Below are positions 1-6,288 of a stretch of DNA of 7,518 nt, piece by piece. How positions within the stretch are numbered: position 1 is the stretch's first letter; each line of letters opens with the position of its first letter. The position numbers and the translations under genes were made by a program. The notes beneath the pieces are model-generated. The model had not been told where the DNA came from. It ran no database searches and saw nothing but the letters and a program-made list of their open reading frames with translations. This DNA comes from Euryarchaeota archaeon UBA10 (lineage in GTDB: Archaea; Thermoplasmatota; Poseidoniia; Poseidoniales; Poseidoniaceae), in assembly GCA_002498185.1 (NCBI GenBank), contig DAGO01000072.1, positions 4,516 through 12,033 on the forward strand, given 5' to 3'.

Positions 1-72
1 ACCATAAAAAATGGGATTATGGTGGGAATTATTTCTAGCGGTATATTCTACCTCTTCGAAGCCCTAAGTTAA
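1..72 (+). CDS. Possible C-terminal end of a membrane protein (partial, 5' end outside window)
   Basis: Frame 1 is open from the window edge for 23 codons and stops at TAA 70-72; the other two plus frames hit stops early. The deduced tail contains a hydrophobic stretch (GIMVGIISSGIFYLF) that could be a last transmembrane helix, ending in EALS. It would converge on the TctA-like gene with 16 bp between the stops. The stretch is too short to identify a family, and an open frame of this length could occur by chance. No start or ribosome site can be seen. Confidence 0.35.
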   Translation, partial: TIKNGIMVGIISSGIFYLFEALS

Positions 73-88
73 TTCAGGAGATGCTTAA

Positions 89-1588
89 TCACAAGAATCC
101 GAAAGCATCGTACTTCTGTGCGAATGTGTAAATCATAATTGGTACAATGATAATTCCCATTGCGTGAGAACGTCTAATTCCGATTCTCGGTGGCATCAAT
201 CCAAGGATTGTTCCAATGATTAGAACTCCAATTCCTATCCAGCCACAAGACAGCCATACCAAGGCTGTAATGAATATGATTACACCCATAACCATTGACT
301 GCAAAGGTACTGCCTCGTGAAGTTGGAGAATACCTTTTCCAACATGGCGCATCAAAGGTACAGCGATTAATCCTGCAGCGATTGTAAGTGCCAAAAGTCG
401 GATGAAATCTGTAGTTGGGTGTAGGCCACTCCATGTGTCAACAGGATACATCTGCTTTAAGGCGAGAGTTGCACCTGAACGAGATCTTCCAATAATGTAC
501 AAGAATCCTAGAACCATCACTGTAACCGCTGTGTTTGTTGCTGACAGTAGAGCAATAACTTCCAAGTCTTGCTTTTGATGAGGGCTTTCTCCTTCACCAG
601 CAGCTTCTGCACGAGCCAATGCCAACAATTCTTCATCACTCAATTGAGTTAACTGACGGGTCTCCCAATCAAGTCCAATGCCTTCTTTGCCCTGAATCTT
701 TGCAGCAACGTTTCGACCACCCATTACCAGAACTGTAGCCTGTGCAGCGGTCATTCCTGGTAGAACTCCCATCGCAGCTCCAGCGCACGAAGATAGGAAG
801 CACGGAACAATTAGTGGTCCACTAGGTGGCAATTCCCAATCCTCTTTTTGTGGCGGCAATTCAGAGGTTGTCGCATAGATATCTAGCAGGTTTGCAATTC
901 CGAACAGGCCACCTAGGGCAGGCAGTAGCAGGCCAGCACCAGGCATTCCGACAGGTGATGTTACTGGTAGGTTGAACACTCCCCAGCCGTACAATCCAGC
1001 AAGCAAGAAGAAACTGGTCGCAGCAATGTATCCTGCGAATCTTGAATCATCCCCTAGAATTCCTCCACTGAGTTTTTGCATCCATTGTGGGAAATCAAGT
1101 CTAGTGGTTTCGGTTGCAATTAGTAGGGCGGAAATAGTCAGTAGCACCCATGGCAGTGCTCCTCTTAGGGAATCATACCATCCCAATTCCGGGCCGAATG
1201 CGATTCTTGCAGCCACGATTAAAGGTAGAGAAAGGAACAATCCCAACTGACTACCACGTGCTGAATATGCAACACCCTTAGGCGCATTTCCAGAGAGTAG
1301 CATTCTGTGACCAGGTAACAATGCTAGAGCTGTATCGGCACCGGGCGCACCTATCAGTGCCGAGGGAATATATCCAAGGAAAGTGTGTACTACTCCGGTA
1401 GCAACGATAATTCCAGCAGCGGCAGAGAGAGGTATTCCAATTGCTAGTAGTGCTGGAGAAACACCCAGTAGAATTAGTGCAACATTGTTAACGTGGAAAC
1501 CAGGAATCAAACCAGTAAGTGAACCAATGCATACGCCGATGAATAACGCGGCGAGCATCCAGCCCATTTCTAGAAAGAATCCTTCCAT
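89..1588 (-). CDS. TctA-like (COG1784/PF01970-type) integral membrane permease
   Basis: This 499-residue polytopic membrane protein resembles the TctA permease of tripartite tricarboxylate transporters, in the archaeal COG1784 branch whose substrate is unknown. The N-terminal half has the family glycine/proline signature GSLTGLIPGF (22-31), then YIPSALIGAPGADTALALLPGH (73-94, with a break at Gly80) and a KGVAYSARGSQLG segment (104-116). The second half repeats the first signature as GAAMGVLPGM (270-279), the internal duplication expected in this fold. A charged Glu-rich loop (about 291-342) separates hydrophobic blocks, and the C-terminus holds GLMPPRIGIRRSHAMG (463-478). I choose ATG 1588 over the preceding in-frame TTG 1591 because GGTGAT lies at a good distance from it. 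It follows the OB-fold gene by 8 bp, so the two probably form an operon. No TctB or TctC partner is present, so citrate transport should not be assumed. Confidence 0.85.
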   Translation of the reverse strand: MEGFFLEMGWMLAALFIGVCIGSLTGLIPGFHVNNVALILLGVSPALLAIGIPLSAAAGIIVATGVVHTFLGYIPSALIGAPGADTALALLPGHRMLLSGNAPKGVAYSARGSQLGLFLSLPLIVAARIAFGPELGWYDSLRGALPWVLLTISALLIATETTRLDFPQWMQKLSGGILGDDSRFAGYIAATSFFLLAGLYGWGVFNLPVTSPVGMPGAGLLLPALGGLFGIANLLDIYATTSELPPQKEDWELPPSGPLIVPCFLSSCAGAAMGVLPGMTAAQATVLVMGGRNVAAKIQGKEGIGLDWETRQLTQLSDEELLALARAEAAGEGESPHQKQDLEVIALLSATNTAVTVMVLGFLYIIGRSRSGATLALKQMYPVDTWSGLHPTTDFIRLLALTIAAGLIAVPLMRHVGKGILQLHEAVPLQSMVMGVIIFITALVWLSCGWIGIGVLIIGTILGLMPPRIGIRRSHAMGIIIVPIMIYTFAQKYDAFGFL

Positions 1589-1591
1589 CAA

Positions 1592-1597
1592 ATCACC
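1592..1597 (-). promoter_or_regulatory. Ribosome binding site GGTGAT for the TctA-like gene
   Basis: On the minus strand TAGGTGATTTGATG reads stop codon of the upstream gene, Shine-Dalgarno GGTGAT, then a start. The SD shares its first G with the upstream TAG stop, suggesting translational coupling. GGTGAT is complementary to the conserved ATCACC near the 16S rRNA 3' end. The spacing favours ATG 1588 rather than TTG 1591. Confidence 0.7.
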
Positions 1598-3429
1598 TAA
1601 ACATCTTCAGCATCATCGGCAATTCCATTGCCATTTTCGTCAGTAACATCTGCCCCATCCAAGACATAGTAGTGAGCCAATGTGATATCGTCAGCCATCT
1701 CGATTAGACGTCCAGTCCACTTCAGTGTCTTACCTTGGTTTTCTGAATTGCTCTCGTAGATTGAATTAGAAGCCACATTGATCCTGATTTTCTGCTCTCC
1801 ACCTTCTTTTTGTAGGTAGGTCTCATTGTCAATAGTCACAAGATTTCCAGTAATACTTGTCATTTTGTTGAGGTCATAAAATTCTGGTGGGCCATCGGTG
1901 AGGTCGTATGAGTTTGGACTTGGTTGATTTCCAATAAAGTTCAGATTGACAACATTGAGTTGAAGCTCGGGTGGATTTTCATTCCACTGTAGTGTTACTG
2001 TTGCCGCTATCTCTTGACCATCTTCGAGCCATCCCGAATACATTCCTAGTGGGATATATGCATCGAACTTAGACAATGTGTTTGGATAAGGTGCGTTTGC
2101 GATGATTACCTTGGTATCTCCATCATTCTTCATCAAAGTAGAGCCTGAAATAACCCCTGTGATGTTGAACTGAGTTCCATTTGCTATATGTTCAAGTGAA
2201 TCTGCTGGGTTACTTGCTAGCTGATTCAGCATATCTTCTGCACCCATTACATCTCCCAGTCCTGAGTCGGTATTACTTCCTACATCGATACACCACATTC
2301 CTTTAGAATCAGACCATGAAAGTCTACCAGTGATCGATTTGGTTTGGCCTTCTAGTCCAGATATGTCGCCTGCATTTAGTAGGCAGACTGCTAGAGTCCC
2401 ATCTTCAGACATTACATCGCCTTGGCTGATTTCACCAACTAGTTTCACTAGATTGTTTGAAGAGAAAGACCAAGATTCATAATTTGACCAACCGATAGTT
2501 GTCGGAACTGGTTCGTGTGTTCTAACAATTCTGATTTCTGGGCCTTGTGTGTGAATTGACCAGCGAAGTTCCCTTTGTTCATACTGCACAACTGCGGTTA
2601 CCTCGACCTTTTGTCCAGACTCAAGCCATTGGTCCGGTGCTGAATGAATCACCATTCGCATTTGGTGCTCGCTGTTTCCGTATTCAGGGTGGTCGCCAAG
2701 ATACAATGCAGTAAATGTAGATTCAGGATTCACCGATTTGGATAAGTATCCAGTCAAGGTGAAGGTTTGGCCAAGGAATGCTTCTGGATTTGCTGCGATA
2801 GTTGAAATGCCAATTTCCGCAGCTTCAGGAGTGTCTGCGTCATTCCATGAAAGTGCTCCTCCTCCAAGAGCCTGTAGCCAGATTCTGCCTTCGTATTCTA
2901 TTACATCACCGGTTGCAGTAACTTTGGTACCTAGCATCGGGATGTCTCCATAGCGATACCAGCGTAATTCTGCAACTCCAGTTTCATCTTCTATGATGAT
3001 ATCAACTCGATTATCACCCGAGGAATATGGGTCTTCGACCCAAGAAATTACAACTCCTTCAACGGATACAACCTCATTGTTGTGCTGAACAAGGTCCTCA
3101 ATTAACACCAATTCAGGTTCACGTACCATCGCATAGGCATTCATTGCTGCAACGAGTAAAACGGATAGTGCGAACATTACCCATAATCGCTGTCCACGAA
3201 GTTCAGGACTGTCATCCAGCAACCTGTCGATTACCGCAGAGATACCTCCGCCTTCGACCTCATCTTTGTGTTTCTCAACATACTCGCTGTGCTCAATTCG
3301 GCCATCAGAATTAGCATCGTATGTTTCGAAGACCGCATCCACATCCATTTCCATGTTTGCTTCATCGACTAGTTCTTCGATTTCGTCAGTTCCTGAGTCA
3401 CCGTCTTCTAACTGTGCACTCTCGCTCAT
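1597..3429 (-). CDS. Membrane-anchored EF-hand and multi-OB-fold protein
   Basis: I recognise no named gene for this 610-residue protein. Residues 1-80 are acidic and contain a canonical EF-hand loop (D38, N40, D42, G43, I45, E49). One transmembrane helix spans about 82-102, preceded by RGQR, so the N-terminus is probably cytoplasmic and the rest outside. The outer part looks like about five OB-fold-type beta-barrels: 115-192, 208-303, 325-385, 400-499 and 522-590. Domain 1 shows the pattern VEGVVISW ... IEDETGVAEL ... GDVIEYEGRIWLQA. Domains 2 and 4 are clear relatives: both have an (A/S)NP motif and a WLE(S/D)GQ turn (268-273, 467-472). The C-terminus (597-608, DENGNGIADDAE) is a second Ca-binding-like loop of the TSP3/dockerin type. 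It lies directly upstream of the TctA-like permease, so it may be an accessory surface subunit; that is inference. ATG 3429 has a close GGAG. Confidence 0.8.
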   Translation of the reverse strand: MSESAQLEDGDSGTDEIEELVDEANMEMDVDAVFETYDANSDGRIEHSEYVEKHKDEVEGGGISAVIDRLLDDSPELRGQRLWVMFALSVLLVAAMNAYAMVREPELVLIEDLVQHNNEVVSVEGVVISWVEDPYSSGDNRVDIIIEDETGVAELRWYRYGDIPMLGTKVTATGDVIEYEGRIWLQALGGGALSWNDADTPEAAEIGISTIAANPEAFLGQTFTLTGYLSKSVNPESTFTALYLGDHPEYGNSEHQMRMVIHSAPDQWLESGQKVEVTAVVQYEQRELRWSIHTQGPEIRIVRTHEPVPTTIGWSNYESWSFSSNNLVKLVGEISQGDVMSEDGTLAVCLLNAGDISGLEGQTKSITGRLSWSDSKGMWCIDVGSNTDSGLGDVMGAEDMLNQLASNPADSLEHIANGTQFNITGVISGSTLMKNDGDTKVIIANAPYPNTLSKFDAYIPLGMYSGWLEDGQEIAATVTLQWNENPPELQLNVVNLNFIGNQPSPNSYDLTDGPPEFYDLNKMTSITGNLVTIDNETYLQKEGGEQKIRINVASNSIYESNSENQGKTLKWTGRLIEMADDITLAHYYVLDGADVTDENGNGIADDAEDV

Positions 3430-3442
3430 ACTCCGTCCACTT

Positions 3443-3490
3443 CATCTAATGTCATATCCCTTACGCAGGGAAAGGACTTGATATTAGATG
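3443..3490. promoter_or_regulatory. Inverted-repeat divergent promoter/operator
   Basis: The 75-bp gap between the divergent OB-fold and HD genes holds an inverted repeat. Left arm 3443-3459 and right arm 3474-3490 match at 14 of 17 positions, including a perfect outer 8-mer CATCTAAT/ATTAGATG. The left arm stops 13 nt from ATG 3429 and the right arm 14 nt from ATG 3505. Read outward, each gene is therefore preceded by GGA-N3-TGA-N-ATTAGATG and then its start. The AT-rich part sits roughly where an archaeal TATA box would serve a near-leaderless transcript. It may be a duplicated core promoter or a shared regulator site; the sequence alone does not decide. Confidence 0.5.
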
Positions 3491-3504
3491 CGAAAGCGGC
3501 AAAC

Positions 3505-4794
3505 ATGAGGGACCGAGTGATTCGTGATGAAATTCATCGCGACATCTTCGTTCCAGCACACATTGCTAGGCTAATTGACACTAGGGAATTCCAGCGACTG
3601 CGCAACGTTCAGCAACTTGCCACTTGCCATTATGTGTTCCCTGCTGCAACCCATAATCGCTTCTCTCACAGCCTTGGAGCGTACCATCTGGCGAGAGTAT
3701 TATGTGAACATCTCTCAGAAGTTCAACCAGGAATCATTACCGACGAAGATGCGGAACTTGTCTCAATTGCGGCTCTACTGCATGATATTGGACATCCACC
3801 GTTCTCTCATCTATTAGAAACCGACAAGGTGTTTGCAACATTCCATAGCCACGAACATTGGGGCAAATTGATTCTTGAATCAAGAGAGACAGAAATCGGA
3901 ATCGCCATTCGCGAAGTACTAGGGGAGGAGCGAACTGCGCGGCTATTCGCTCTTTACTCCGGTGAATCGGAACACGATGGAGAGCCGATTGCACCTTTCC
4001 TGAAGGAAATTGTCAGCAGCCAATTGGATGTAGACCGTATGGACTACATGATTAGAGATCAGGCAAATTCTGGCGCCCAGATTGGAGGATTTGATTCAGC
4101 TAGAGTTATTCGTGCATTGAGGGTTGGAGATAACGGACATTTGTATGCCAAGCAGTGGGGATTGCCAGCAATCGAAGCATACTTAGTAACTAGGTACCAC
4201 TTGTACAATCAGGTGTATTTCCACAAAGTCAACCAGTTGACACAGGAGTATCTGGTAAGAGTTCTCTCTCGTGCGAGAGAATTGGCGCAAGACGGTAAGT
4301 TATCTCTCAGTGAGTCCCTGCAGAACATGTTGTGCAATGAGAAATTATCAGTAAAGGAGTATGTCAGACTTACCGACGCCGATATCAATGGAGTGCTGAT
4401 GGATTGGGCAGATAACGAAGATGCAGTTCTTTCTGGATATGCTCGCAGATTAGTTTCTAGGCGTGATTATCACAAATCAATCCGTATTGGTGAATTAACT
4501 GCAGAAATGAGTTCTGTGGTAATTCCAAAATTACTGCCTATTGTAGAAGAGGCAGGTTTCTCTGATGCAGATATCATTACTGCATCTATTCGCAAGAAAG
4601 GGTACATGCCTTACAGCCAAGGTATTGTACTGGAAGACGGCAGAGATGTCGTCGAATCATCCCCTCTAATTCAAAGCCTAACTCTGTCATCAGAACAGGC
4701 TTTGATATTCATCCCAGAGGAAGTTAGAGACAAATGTGAGAGGGTTGCACGAGAAGTGATTAAACCATCACAATCAAGACTACCAACCTCTTGA
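3505..4794 (+). CDS. HD-domain phosphohydrolase, SAMHD1/COG1078-like
   Basis: This metal-dependent HD-superfamily phosphohydrolase of the COG1078/SAMHD1 (dNTP triphosphohydrolase-like) group has 429 residues from ATG 3505. The opening RDEIHRDIFVPAHIARLID then REFQRLRNVQQL is typical of the family. The metal and catalytic residues are visible (numbering from this ATG): RFSHSLG with His55, LLHDIGHPPFSH with His93-Asp94 and His102, HEHWGK (116-121), and LDVDRMDYMIRD (174-185) with Asp177, matching the last aspartate ligand and the tyrosine/aspartate dNTP-contacting stretch I recall from SAMHD1. The C-terminal third is less conserved. A TTG at 3478 would add nine residues, but the family normally begins near this ATG, and the symmetric promoter supports it. 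Substrate is unproven: dNTPs are plausible, but many relatives are uncharacterised. A tRNA gene starts 12 bp after the stop. Confidence 0.9.
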   Translation: MRDRVIRDEIHRDIFVPAHIARLIDTREFQRLRNVQQLATCHYVFPAATHNRFSHSLGAYHLARVLCEHLSEVQPGIITDEDAELVSIAALLHDIGHPPFSHLLETDKVFATFHSHEHWGKLILESRETEIGIAIREVLGEERTARLFALYSGESEHDGEPIAPFLKEIVSSQLDVDRMDYMIRDQANSGAQIGGFDSARVIRALRVGDNGHLYAKQWGLPAIEAYLVTRYHLYNQVYFHKVNQLTQEYLVRVLSRARELAQDGKLSLSESLQNMLCNEKLSVKEYVRLTDADINGVLMDWADNEDAVLSGYARRLVSRRDYHKSIRIGELTAEMSSVVIPKLLPIVEEAGFSDADIITASIRKKGYMPYSQGIVLEDGRDVVESSPLIQSLTLSSEQALIFIPEEVRDKCERVAREVIKPSQSRLPTS

Positions 4795-4806
4795 GATGTC
4801 TGCTAC

Positions 4807-4880
4807 GGACCTGTAGCTTAGTTGGTTGGAGCACCCGGCTCATAACCGGGCGGTCGTGGGTTCAAGTCCCTCCGGGTCCA
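4807..4880 (+). tRNA. tRNA with anticodon CAT (Ile2 or elongator Met)
   Basis: The cloverleaf folds fully by eye. The acceptor is GGACCTG with CGGGTCC (one T-G pair). The D stem is GCTT/GAGC, the anticodon stem CCCGG/CCGGG with loop CTCATAA (anticodon 4841-4843), the variable loop CGGTC, and the T loop TTCAAGT. A4880 is the discriminator; CCA beyond it is not encoded and there is no intron. The T stem GTGGG/CCCTC has a T-T mismatch (4857 with 4871, tRNA positions 50 and 64). It is not an initiator, since the three consecutive G-C pairs (GGG/CCC) next to the anticodon loop are missing (CGG/CCG here). The GGACCTG acceptor and overall sequence resemble tRNA-Ile2, whose C34 archaea convert to agmatidine, more than a typical archaeal elongator Met, but I cannot settle this by eye. 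It may be co-transcribed with the HD gene. Confidence 0.95.
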
Positions 4881-4932
4881 CTCTAATGCAACCCATTGAG
4901 CGAATCTTCATCCAAAGCCATCATAACTTCAA

Positions 4933-4946
4933 CCTCTTGGGAGAGG
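4933..4946 (+). promoter_or_regulatory. Hairpin containing the Shine-Dalgarno of the scramblase-like gene
   Basis: CCTCT-TGGG-AGAGG forms a perfect 5-bp stem with a 4-nt loop, ending one base before ATG 4948. The purine-rich half (GGGAGAGG) is the only ribosome-binding candidate for this gene, so pairing would hide it. It may simply be a chance effect of CCTC lying near an SD. Confidence 0.4.
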
Positions 4947-4947
4947 C

Positions 4948-5559
4948 ATGGACCAACAACTTCAGAGTATGTTGATGCAGCAAGCAATCGTAGTACATCA
5001 AGAAGTCGAATTATCCAACGTATTGGTGGGATTCGACTCAGCTAACAAGTATTCTTTACACGCTCCGAATGGTCAGAAACTTGCACAATCTGCAGAAACA
5101 GGTGGCGTAGGTGGCTTCTTTTTACGACAAATATTCAGAAATTCTAGAGCTGCAGATGTGAAGTTGTTTGGAATGAACGGTGCAGAAATTGCAGAAATGC
5201 GCAAACCGTTTCGATTTATTTTTGCAGAAATTGCTGCAACTATTGGAGGTCAAGAAATTGGTAGAGCAAAACGACTTTCCTGGTTTGGACGTAACTACGG
5301 AATTAGTGTTATGGGAGTCCCTACATTTACAATTTCGAGTAGTCTCTTACAATGGAAAAATTTCAGTTTTAATGTGATGAAAGGTGGAGTTCATGTTGCT
5401 ACAATCATGAAGAGATACGAAGGTGCAATGAAGATGATGTTCACTCAAGCAGACACATTCACCATAGAATTCCACGATAGCAGCTTGAGTCTTGAAGAGA
5501 GGTTTACCCTATTGGCTACAACTTACCTGATCGATTTCGATTGTTTTGAGCAGAGATAA
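4948..5559 (+). CDS. Phospholipid scramblase-family (tubby-like beta-barrel) protein
   Basis: At 203 residues this is the size of a single scramblase/LURP-one domain, a twelve-stranded barrel around a hydrophobic C-terminal helix. Family features in order: the opening IVVHQEVELSNVLVGFDSANKY (13-35, broken here only for the reader at Leu22), a Gly-rich segment and FFLRQIF (57-63), RKPFRFIFAEI (85-95), GQEIGRAKRLSWFGRNY (101-117), FSFNVMKGGVHVATIMKRYEGAMK (139-162), FTQADTFTIEF (165-175), and the final core helix ending LIDFDCFEQR. No Pro-rich or palmitoylation-type N-terminal region is present, so membrane scrambling is doubtful; prokaryotic members may act in lipid or membrane-stress binding, but their role is not established. 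It stands alone between the tRNA and the convergent sodX, with stop codons touching. Confidence 0.85.
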   Translation: MDQQLQSMLMQQAIVVHQEVELSNVLVGFDSANKYSLHAPNGQKLAQSAETGGVGGFFLRQIFRNSRAADVKLFGMNGAEIAEMRKPFRFIFAEIAATIGGQEIGRAKRLSWFGRNYGISVMGVPTFTISSSLLQWKNFSFNVMKGGVHVATIMKRYEGAMKMMFTQADTFTIEFHDSSLSLEERFTLLATTYLIDFDCFEQR

Positions 5560-5853
5560 TTACTCTTTCTTGAATGCAGAAATTGCATCTTTGGATACAG
5601 GCCCGAAGTTATGAGAATCCTCACTCGCAAGAGGGTCGGGATTGTCGCCTTCCACGAAATATCCTTTTTCGGTCAAAGATTTGACACGCTTTACGCATGT
5701 CACATCACTCTTGAATGGATGGGTAAATACGACCAAGTCGCCAACTGAGACGGATTGGCCGTCATAGTGTTCACAGGTGATTACATCGCCATCATTGAAT
5801 GTAGGCCACATTGAGTCGCCTTTGATTTTCACTTTCAAGATGCGCGAATCCAT
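5560..5853 (-). CDS. sodX: Nickel superoxide dismutase maturation protease (S26 family)
   Basis: This 97-residue S26 (signal-peptidase-type) Ser-Lys protease has the length typical of SodX, which removes the SodN leader so that the new N-terminal His can bind nickel. The Ser14 nucleophile lies in KGDSMWPTF (11-19), and the Lys55 general base in VKRV (54-57). The family's C-terminal block is clear: VEGDNP (67-72) and SEDSHNFGPV (77-86). GDLVVFTHPF (38-47) matches the conserved strand before the lysine. There is no transmembrane helix, unlike ordinary signal peptidases, so it should work in the cytoplasm before or during SodN folding. Its start lies inside the end of sodN (19-bp overlap), which implies coupled expression; a weak GTGAAG lies upstream of the ATG. 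Its TAA abuts the TAA of the convergent scramblase gene. Confidence 0.92.
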   Translation of the reverse strand: MDSRILKVKIKGDSMWPTFNDGDVITCEHYDGQSVSVGDLVVFTHPFKSDVTCVKRVKSLTEKGYFVEGDNPDPLASEDSHNFGPVSKDAISAFKKE

Positions 5854-6278
5854 GGAACTTCACGGCCCTTGACCGACCAGAACATGTTGTGGATAGACTC
5901 GATTGCATCCATCAATTCTTGTGCGTGGTCAGCGGAAACTTCTACTTTGCATGCGGAGCAAAGTTTTGCTGCGTTCCAGAATGTGTCGTGAAGGTCAGGG
6001 TTTGCTTCAAGATGTTGTGGCTTGAAGAAATCAGTCCATAGAACTAGCAATTCATCCTTGCACTTCTGTGCTTCTTCTTCTTTGATAGCTGCATATCTAC
6101 TCATGGTGTTTAGGTAAGTTGCAGAACTGCAATCGTTACCATGGTTCTCGGCTAGTGCGATCATTTTCTTGGTCATCGACTGCACTGCTTCGCCAGCTAC
6201 TCTGGCACTGGCAGGGTCGTAAACACCACATGGTCCGTCACAATGTGCTTCTGCTTCAATCATAAATTCGTCACTCAT
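5835..6278 (-). CDS. sodN: Nickel-dependent superoxide dismutase, precursor
   Basis: It converts superoxide to oxygen and hydrogen peroxide. The precursor has 147 residues: an acidic 11-residue leader (MSDEFMIEAEA) and then the nickel hook HCDGPCGVYDP, where mature His1, Cys2 and Cys6 bind nickel and Tyr9 guards the site. Downstream comes ASARVAGEAV, then IKEEEAQKCKDELLVLWTDF with FKPQHLEANPDLH, the helix-bundle core of Ni-SOD, and a C-terminal MFWSVKGREVPW. The mature chain is about 136 residues, longer than the 117 of Streptomyces, with extra residues between helices 1 and 2. Hook position 4 is Gly where Streptomyces has Leu. The sequence looks closest to forms I recall from marine cyanobacteria, suggesting transfer. 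Cleavage between Ala11 and His12 is expected from SodX, encoded next. ATG 6278 is preferred over TTG 6281 because of its GAGGG spacing. Confidence 0.96.
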   Translation of the reverse strand: MSDEFMIEAEAHCDGPCGVYDPASARVAGEAVQSMTKKMIALAENHGNDCSSATYLNTMSRYAAIKEEEAQKCKDELLVLWTDFFKPQHLEANPDLHDTFWNAAKLCSACKVEVSADHAQELMDAIESIHNMFWSVKGREVPWIRAS

Positions 6279-6283
6279 CAAAT

Positions 6284-6288
6284 CCCTC
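6284..6288 (-). promoter_or_regulatory. sodN: Ribosome binding site GAGGG for sodN
   Basis: On the minus strand GAGGGATTTGATG places a GAGGG five bases before ATG 6278. The same GATTTGATG string precedes the TctA-like gene. The site argues for the ATG start rather than the in-frame TTG three bases earlier. Confidence 0.65.

Noticed and set aside
972..1250. Plus-strand open frame opposite the TctA-like gene
   Set aside because: It is a shadow of the minus-strand gene: biased, no family features, no ribosome site. Similar shadows at 174-434, 1383-1646, 2738-2953, 3027-3314, 3266-3481, 3575-3817, 3737-3994, 5180-5377, 6636-6833, 6960-7229, 7207-7389 and 7310-7507 were dropped for the same reason.
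3478..3504. TTG start giving a nine-residue longer HD protein
   Set aside because: The added residues lie inside the inverted-repeat promoter arm, and the family begins at the MRDRVIRDEIH segment.
3179..3661. Short direct repeat CCCATAATCGCT near 3180 and 3651
   Set aside because: Both copies fall inside unrelated coding sequence and nothing else extends the match; chance is the simplest explanation.
4807..4880. Initiator tRNA-Met
   Set aside because: The anticodon stem lacks the three consecutive G-C pairs (GGG/CCC) of initiators, and the first acceptor pair is G-C rather than A-T.
5560..5853. LexA-like or general signal peptidase identity for the small S26/S24 protein
   Set aside because: No DNA-binding domain or membrane anchor is present; size, the EGDNP and DSHNFGPV blocks and overlap with sodN all point to SodX.
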